From Candidatus Omnitrophota bacterium (GTDB lineage: Bacteria; Omnitrophota; Gorgyraeia; Gygaellales; Profunditerraquicolaceae), in contig JAFGUY010000009.1 in assembly GCA_016938245.1 (NCBI GenBank), positions 1-9,166 of the forward strand: DNA of 9,166 nucleotides. The letters are read 5' to 3'. Numbering within the stretch: position 1 is the stretch's first letter; every line of letters begins with the position of its first letter. The notes below the pieces were generated by a model. That model saw nothing but the letters and a program-made list of their open reading frames with translations, had not been told where the DNA came from and ran no database searches. The position numbers were made by a program, and so were the translations under genes. Below, in pieces: positions 1-3,824 of this stretch.

Positions 1-218
1 ATAGCTATAGCATAACAGAAGTTATAGCAAGAAATCAACAAGAATTTTAACGCAACGCATTGGAATTACGTAAGTTATAATTTTTCATAAGTTATAGAAA
101 CTGGTTTTTAAAAATAATCGGAAAGAAAAATATTTTCTAACAAAGAACTGTAGCAATAGTGACTGTCTCTGATTAGCGAGATAAGGATTGATTGCTGCGC
201 AAGCCAAAAGGATGTCAG
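1..218. other. A+T-rich intergenic leader upstream of dapL
   Basis: No coding frame is supported here. The stretch is clearly richer in A+T than the genes downstream. AAGTTATA occurs three times (19-26, 72-79, 89-96), and 10-28 can fold into a small bulged stem with an AGAA loop. A perfect TATAAT lies at 76-81, but no good -35 box sits at 16-18 bases before it, so a promoter is only possible. No recognisable riboswitch or T-box was seen. Confidence 0.5.
209..212 (+). promoter_or_regulatory. Ribosome binding site fixing the dapL start
   Basis: AGGA lies 6 bases before the ATG at 219. The frame is open further upstream to a TTG at 192, but that codon has no Shine-Dalgarno at proper spacing and would add nine residues not expected in the family. 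The ATG at 219 is therefore preferred. Confidence 0.7.
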
Positions 219-1376
219 ATGTTTAAATTATCCAGAAAATTACAGAGTCTTCCGCCGTACCTATTCCTAGAGATCGATAAGGCTAAAAGAATAGCGCGAC
301 AGGAAGGCTGCGATATTATTGATTTAGGTATTGGTGATCCTGACCAACCGACACCGCAATATATAATCGATGCCTTATACCGCGCAGCGCTTGATCCGGC
401 TAATCACCGTTATGCTTTAGATCAAGGGTTGCCTTCATTGCGCCGTTCAATCAGCGCTTGGTATAAAAAAAGGTTTAACGTAGATCTCAATCCGGAGAAT
501 GAAGTCCTTCCTTTGGTCGGTTCAAAAGAAGGGATTGCCCATTTTCCGTTGGCTTTCTTAAATCCCGGAGATTATTCTCTTGTTCCTGACCCGTGTTATC
601 CTCCTTATAAAGGAGGTACGATTTTAGCCGGAGGTAAAGTTTACCTGATGCCTTTAAAAGAAGAGAATGTTTTTCTGCCGGATTTTAAAAAAATCCCCCT
701 AAGCATTATTAAGAAAGCGAAAATCATATTTTTGAATTATCCGAACAATCCTACAGGCGCAACTGCTGAAAAGGTTTTTTACAAAGAAGCAATTGCTTTT
801 GCGCAAAAACATAAAATTATAATAATTTCAGACCTCGCTTATTCTGAAATGAGCTACGACGGCTATAAGCCGTCAAGCATGTTGGAGATAGAGGGGGCAA
901 AAGATGTTGTCGTAGAGTTTCATTCCCTCTCAAAGACTTATAATATGACCGGTTGGCGCGTTGGCTGGGCGTGCGGAAACGAAAAATTAGTCGCCGCCTT
1001 AGCTAGAGTAAAATCCAATGTTGATTCCGGCATCTTCTCTGCGGTGCAAATTGCTGCGATTGCAGCGCTGGATGGGCCGGACACGCATATAAAGAATATG
1101 TGCGCCCTCTATCAGGAAAGGCGCGATCTACTGATAAGCGGGCTTAAATCTTTAGGCTGGCAGGCAAATAATCCTAAAGCCACTTTCTATGCTTGGATTA
1201 AGATTCCTAGGAAATATGATTCTATAAAATTTGCTTCTTTAATTTTGGATAAAGCGAATATTGTAGTTACTCCTGGAGTAGGGTTCGGAAAATATGGGGA
1301 AGGCTATATCCGTATGGCGTTTACCGTGCCAAAAGAAAGAATAGAAGAGGCAATTGCGCGATTAAGAAAACTGTAG
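219..1376 (+). CDS. dapL: LL-diaminopimelate aminotransferase (class I/II PLP aminotransferase)
   Basis: A pyridoxal-phosphate fold-type I aminotransferase of 385 residues from the ATG. Enzymes of this type move the amino group of glutamate to tetrahydrodipicolinate, giving LL-diaminopimelate in one step for lysine and peptidoglycan. Visible: the N-terminal DLGIGDPDQPTP (about residues 35-46), NYPNNPTG (173-180), SDLAY (204-208) with the Asp that contacts the PLP ring nitrogen, the PLP-binding lysine K239 in SLSKTYNMTGWR, and the carboxylate-binding arginine R365 in YIRMAFT. The SLSKTYNMTGWR form matches the shorter DapL group better than the aspartate or alanine enzymes. Class I aminotransferases are hard to separate by eye, so exact substrate is less sure than family. 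It heads a cluster of biosynthetic genes, with folK 23 bases downstream. A frame-compatible TTG at 192 was rejected as start. Confidence 0.85.
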   Translation: MFKLSRKLQSLPPYLFLEIDKAKRIARQEGCDIIDLGIGDPDQPTPQYIIDALYRAALDPANHRYALDQGLPSLRRSISAWYKKRFNVDLNPENEVLPLVGSKEGIAHFPLAFLNPGDYSLVPDPCYPPYKGGTILAGGKVYLMPLKEENVFLPDFKKIPLSIIKKAKIIFLNYPNNPTGATAEKVFYKEAIAFAQKHKIIIISDLAYSEMSYDGYKPSSMLEIEGAKDVVVEFHSLSKTYNMTGWRVGWACGNEKLVAALARVKSNVDSGIFSAVQIAAIAALDGPDTHIKNMCALYQERRDLLISGLKSLGWQANNPKATFYAWIKIPRKYDSIKFASLILDKANIVVTPGVGFGKYGEGYIRMAFTVPKERIEEAIARLRKL

Positions 1377-1388
1377 GGACTGCCCCTA
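1374..1388 (+). repeat. Small hairpin covering the dapL stop codon
   Basis: TAGGG (1374-1378) and CCCTA (1384-1388) are perfect inverted arms around a 5-base loop, and the first arm begins with the dapL stop codon. No T-run follows, so it is not a classical terminator. The GGGAC core (1376-1380) resembles the start of the larger repeat at 3765-3800. It may be a degraded repeat or chance. Confidence 0.3.
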
Positions 1389-1399
1389 GAATTTAGATT

Positions 1400-1807
1400 A
1401 TGGTTATTTGTTATCTCGGCGTAGGCTCCAATTTGGGGAACAGGAGGCGCAATATAAATAAGGCAATTAAAGAACTACGGAAAATAAAAGGCATAAAAGT
1501 GCTCAAAATTTCCTCCCTTATTAATACTAAAGCGCAGGGCGGCCCCAAAGATCAGCCGGATTTTATTAATGGCGCGCTTAAAATTAAGACTTCCTTTTCG
1601 CCATCTGCACTGCTTAAGGAATTAAAAATAGTTGAAAAGAATCTTGGCAGGGCTAAAACCGTTCGCAATGGCCCAAGGGCTATTGATTTGGATATATTAC
1701 TTTATACGGATAGAATTATCAAAACGAAGAGGCTTATTATTCCTCATCCACGGATGTTTATCCGGGATTTCGTCGTAACGCCTTTATCCGAGGTTATATG
1801 CGATTAA
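1400..1807 (+). CDS. folK: 2-amino-4-hydroxy-6-hydroxymethyldihydropteridine pyrophosphokinase (HPPK)
   Basis: Cytosolic folate-pathway enzyme that transfers pyrophosphate from ATP to 6-hydroxymethyl-7,8-dihydropterin, making the substrate of dihydropteroate synthase. At 135 residues it is shorter than the E. coli enzyme (about 160), with a compact C-terminus. Visible: the N-terminal LGVGSNLGNR (6-15), QPDFING (52-58), and the family signature RNGPRAIDLDILLY (89-102) whose D96 and D98 are the expected magnesium ligands, then IIPHPRM (113-119). An in-frame stop at 1394-1396 means the ATG at 1400 is the first possible start. It has no clear Shine-Dalgarno, so translation may depend on ribosomes finishing dapL 23 bases upstream. 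Its end overlaps the panC start by 10 bases. No FolB or FolP domain is fused to it. Confidence 0.95.
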   Translation: MVICYLGVGSNLGNRRRNINKAIKELRKIKGIKVLKISSLINTKAQGGPKDQPDFINGALKIKTSFSPSALLKELKIVEKNLGRAKTVRNGPRAIDLDILLYTDRIIKTKRLIIPHPRMFIRDFVVTPLSEVICD

Positions 1808-2646
1808 TCAGCAATTCTAAGAAGATAGTTGCAAAGCTGAAGCAATATAAGGGTAAGTCGTTAGGTTTTGTGCCGACAATGGGCGCTTTGCACGAGGGCC
1901 ACTTATCGCTTATCCGTCGAGCGCGCCGTGATAGCGATATAGTAGTAGTGAGTATTTTTGTTAACCCTAAGCAGTTCGGGCCGAAAGAAGATTTACAGAA
2001 ATACCCGCGGCCGCTGAAAAAAGATTTAGAGTTCTGCCGTAAGGAAGGCGTGGATTTTGTTTTTTGTCCTAATCCAAAAGAAATGTATCCCCTAGGCTAC
2101 CGCACCTATGTGGATGTCGAGGGGTTAAGCAATTGTCTGTGCGGGATTTCCCGCCCGGGGCATTTTCGCGGGGTAGCCACAATAGTAACCAAACTTCTTA
2201 ATATTGTGCAGCCTGATACGCTCTACCTTGGCCAAAAAGATGCCCAGCAGGCAGTTATTATTAAAAGGATGATTGAGGATTTAAATCTCCCGGTTAAGGT
2301 ACGGGTTATGCCGACAGTGCGTGAGGAAAACGGTCTGGCAATAAGCTCAAGGAATATTTATTTGAGTGCCAGCGAAAAAAAAGAAGCGGTAGCCTTATCA
2401 CAGGCTTTGAAATTGGCCAGACTATTGATTAAAAACGGGAGCCGCGATACAAAAAGAATCGTAAGCAGAATGCGTAACCTTATTAGGGGTGAAAAAAGAG
2501 CGAAAATAGATTATATAGAGATCGTAGATATGTCAACCCTTAAGCCGGTTAAAAGGGTAATAAACAATTGCCTTATTGCTTTGGCAGTGCGTATCGGTAA
2601 TACCCGGTTAATAGATAATTTAATAATCAGGGACGGTTCTTACTAG
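1798..2646 (+). CDS. panC: Pantothenate synthetase (pantoate--beta-alanine ligase)
   Basis: Joins pantoate and beta-alanine with ATP through a pantoyl-adenylate, the last step of vitamin B5 synthesis before coenzyme A. The 282 residues match the usual family length. The nucleotidyltransferase HIGH-type motif is FVPTMGALHEGH (24-35). Other family blocks are VVSIFVNPKQF (50-60), GHFRGVATIVTKL (121-133), YLGQKDAQQ (143-151) and the KMSKS-like GLAISSRNIYLS (179-190). The start overlaps folK by 10 bases, and GAGG at 1790-1793 sits 4 bases before the ATG, so the two are translationally coupled. The last residues, RDGSY, lie beyond the usual end near RLIDN and are encoded by a half-copy of the palindromic repeat found intact at 3765-3800, which also leads into the stop codon. 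The enzyme body looks complete. Confidence 0.97.
   Translation: MRLISNSKKIVAKLKQYKGKSLGFVPTMGALHEGHLSLIRRARRDSDIVVVSIFVNPKQFGPKEDLQKYPRPLKKDLEFCRKEGVDFVFCPNPKEMYPLGYRTYVDVEGLSNCLCGISRPGHFRGVATIVTKLLNIVQPDTLYLGQKDAQQAVIIKRMIEDLNLPVKVRVMPTVREENGLAISSRNIYLSASEKKEAVALSQALKLARLLIKNGSRDTKRIVSRMRNLIRGEKRAKIDYIEIVDMSTLKPVKRVINNCLIALAVRIGNTRLIDNLIIRDGSY
2630..2640 (+). repeat. Half-copy of the palindromic repeat at the panC 3' end
   Basis: GGGACGGTT (2630-2638) is identical to 3766-3774, part of the 5' arm of the intact hairpin at 3765-3800. The copy continues as CT, then TACTAG containing the panC stop. No matching inverted arm follows nearby, so it is a single arm, read in the panC frame as the end of the protein. 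Confidence 0.45.
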
Positions 2647-2654
2647 TTTTTAAT

Positions 2655-3473
2655 ATGAATAAGCTGAATATCGGCATAGTAGGTTGCGGGGCAATAGGTG
2701 GTTCCTTAGCCAAAGCTATTATCAAAGATTTTGCCAAAGAGGCAAGATTAACCGCGCTATATGATATTGATACTTTAAAGTCAGCTATGTTGGTTAAAAA
2801 ACTTAAAATAAGGCCCATAGTATCCATAGACCTTGGAGGGTTAATCAGGAGGTCTGATTTAATAATTGAGGCAGCTTCAGCAAAGTCATCTTTTGCAATC
2901 GCTAAATCCGCGCTTGCCTTAAAAAAGAATGTTATGGTTATGAGCGTAGGCGGGATAGTCCAGGGTTTTAATCTTTTATCTAAGTTGGCTTTTAAGAATA
3001 ACCGTAAAATCTATATCCCCAGCGGTGCAATATCTGGAGTCGATGCTTTAAAGGCTGCTAGTATAGGAAGAGTTAAGAATGTTACAATTACCACTACTAA
3101 GAATCCTTTGGGTTTTAAGGGAGTTAGCTACATTAAAGATAAAGGCATAGACCTTAGCCGGATAAAAAAAGATACCATATTATTTTCCGGGAGCGCAAAA
3201 GATGCTGTTAGGTATTTTTCGCAGAATATCAATGTTGCTGCGGTTTTAAGCCTCGCCGGCCTAGGTATAAATAAGACTAATGTAAAGATTATTGCATCGC
3301 CTCAAGTTTCGAAGAATATTCATGAGATAAAAATAGAATCCCACGCCGGGAATATCTTTACCCGCACAGAAAATATCCTGCACCCGGATAACCCTAAGAC
3401 AAGTTATCTGGCTGTGCTTTCGGCTATTGCGGTTTTAAAAAGGATTTTCAAGCCGGTAGTAATCGGCACATAA
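2655..3473 (+). CDS. nadX: L-aspartate dehydrogenase (NadX-type)
   Basis: NAD(P)-dependent enzyme of the aspartate dehydrogenase family. The family oxidises L-aspartate to iminoaspartate, which NadA can use to make quinolinate for NAD, standing in for the oxidase NadB. At 272 residues it is near the usual length. It opens with a Rossmann fold, GIVGCGAIGG (7-16), followed by the block IYIPSGAISGVDALKAA (119-135). The C-terminal domain carries NVAAVLSLAG (193-202), NIHEI with a candidate catalytic His223 (221-225), and the diagnostic ENILHPDNPKTSYLAVLSA (239-257). It starts 8 bases after panC with no good Shine-Dalgarno, suggesting coupling to panC. Neither nadA nor nadC is in the window, so the NAD role rests on the family. 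A role balancing aspartate, also the source of beta-alanine and diaminopimelate, is possible. Confidence 0.85.
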   Translation: MNKLNIGIVGCGAIGGSLAKAIIKDFAKEARLTALYDIDTLKSAMLVKKLKIRPIVSIDLGGLIRRSDLIIEAASAKSSFAIAKSALALKKNVMVMSVGGIVQGFNLLSKLAFKNNRKIYIPSGAISGVDALKAASIGRVKNVTITTTKNPLGFKGVSYIKDKGIDLSRIKKDTILFSGSAKDAVRYFSQNINVAAVLSLAGLGINKTNVKIIASPQVSKNIHEIKIESHAGNIFTRTENILHPDNPKTSYLAVLSAIAVLKRIFKPVVIGT

Positions 3474-3474
3474 T
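3445..3474 (+). promoter_or_regulatory. Weak candidate promoter for the small basic protein
   Basis: TTTTCA (3445-3450) and CATAAT (3469-3474) are 18 bases apart at the end of nadX, about 30 bases before the next start codon. Each hexamer departs from consensus, so this could be chance. The gene might equally be transcribed from the upstream operon. Confidence 0.22.
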
Positions 3475-3484
3475 TCAACAAAAA

Positions 3485-3496
3485 GGAAGGGGGTGA
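3485..3496 (+). promoter_or_regulatory. Strong ribosome binding site of the small basic protein
   Basis: A purine-rich GGAAGGGGGTGA ends 9 bases before the ATG at 3506 and closely follows the anti-Shine-Dalgarno complement. It is much stronger than the sites of folK, nadX or uvrA, which suggests that this small gene is made in high amount. Confidence 0.7.
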
Positions 3497-3505
3497 ATTA
3501 AGACT

Positions 3506-3745
3506 ATGGCAGAAAAACTCGTGAAGTTAGGAATCAAAAGGCAAAAAGGGTTCCTCTATTTTATTGACAAGCAGGGCGATGTTTCTTGCGCCAAGATGGC
3601 CAGGGGTACCAAAAAAGGCGGCGGAAGAAAAAAGGTAGCCAAATGCGGCATCAAGAGAAAAGAGGGTTACCTCTATTTCCTCGATAAAAAAGGGGACGTA
3701 TCGTGCGCTAAGATGAAAAGAGGCGGAAAGAAGAAAAAAAGATAA
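3506..3745 (+). CDS. Small basic protein made of two tandem ~39-residue repeats, function unknown
   Basis: I do not assign a function. The 79 residues are two copies of one unit: residues 4-38 and 43-77 align with 24 of 35 identical. The core reads GIKR, two variable residues, G, an aromatic, LYF, I/L, DK, one residue, GDVSCAKM, one residue, RG, and then a Lys/Gly-rich linker or tail. The core pattern suggests a short beta-hairpin with an aromatic strand and a DKxGD turn. The linker and the C-terminal tail are almost all Lys, Arg and Gly, so nucleic acid or another polyanion is a reasonable partner. There are three cysteines (28, 47, 67), two at equivalent places. There is no signal peptide or membrane segment. 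I have an unverified recollection of similar small proteins in uncultured bacterial phyla. It sits between nadX and uvrA and is bounded downstream by possible terminators. Confidence 0.8.
   Translation: MAEKLVKLGIKRQKGFLYFIDKQGDVSCAKMARGTKKGGGRKKVAKCGIKRKEGYLYFLDKKGDVSCAKMKRGGKKKKR
3515..3736 (+). repeat. Internal protein-level duplication (3515-3619 and 3632-3736)
   Basis: Two in-frame units start 117 bases (39 codons) apart. They stay alike as protein while differing at silent positions. Over the eight shared residues GDVSCAKM, five of the eight codons differ synonymously. The duplication is therefore old and held by selection on protein, not a fresh slippage product. Confidence 0.8.
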
Positions 3746-3755
3746 CCTCTTTTTT
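3716..3755 (+). terminator. Possible rho-independent terminator at the end of the small basic gene
   Basis: AAAAGAGG (3716-3723) pairs perfectly with CCTCTTTT (3746-3753) and T residues continue to 3755. The loop of 22 bases is long, the stem has few G-C pairs, and it overlaps the coding end, so efficiency is uncertain. TTTTTTAAAAAA (3750-3761) follows. Confidence 0.3.
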
Positions 3756-3764
3756 AAAAAACTA

Positions 3765-3800
3765 GGGGACGGTTTTGTTTTCTAAAACATAACCGTCCCC
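3765..3800. repeat. 36-base palindromic hairpin between the small basic gene and uvrA
   Basis: The arms GGGGACGGTTTTGTTTT (3765-3781) and 3784-3800 pair at 16 of 17 positions, with a single T-T mismatch at 3775/3790 and a 2-base loop. The outer ten pairs are G+C-rich. It ends 24 bases before the uvrA start. The next bases, GGGTTTTATGG, hold only four T residues, so it is a poor intrinsic terminator but could stop or stabilise transcripts. Part of one arm recurs at the panC end. The form resembles the REP-type palindromes mobilised by Y1 (RAYT/IS200-like) transposases, but no such gene is in the window. Confidence 0.8.
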
Positions 3801-3824
3801 GGGTTTTATGGTTAGGTAGGTTTT

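Noticed and set aside
192..218. TTG start giving a nine-residue longer DapL
   Set aside because: No ribosome binding site fits it, while AGGA is correctly placed for the ATG at 219 and family alignment begins there.
1..218. Lysine riboswitch or T-box upstream of dapL
   Set aside because: Neither conserved core motifs nor a terminator/antiterminator pair could be found, and the region is short and A+T-rich.
2627..2827. Minus-strand open frame of 66 codons
   Set aside because: It lies opposite the end of panC and the start of nadX, both of which have clear family motifs. It has no recognisable protein features or ribosome binding site.
3746..3824. Extra small gene between the basic protein and uvrA
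   Set aside because: The 79-base gap is filled by a T/A palindrome and the 36-base hairpin. The ATG at 3808 is out of frame with uvrA and has no ribosome binding site.
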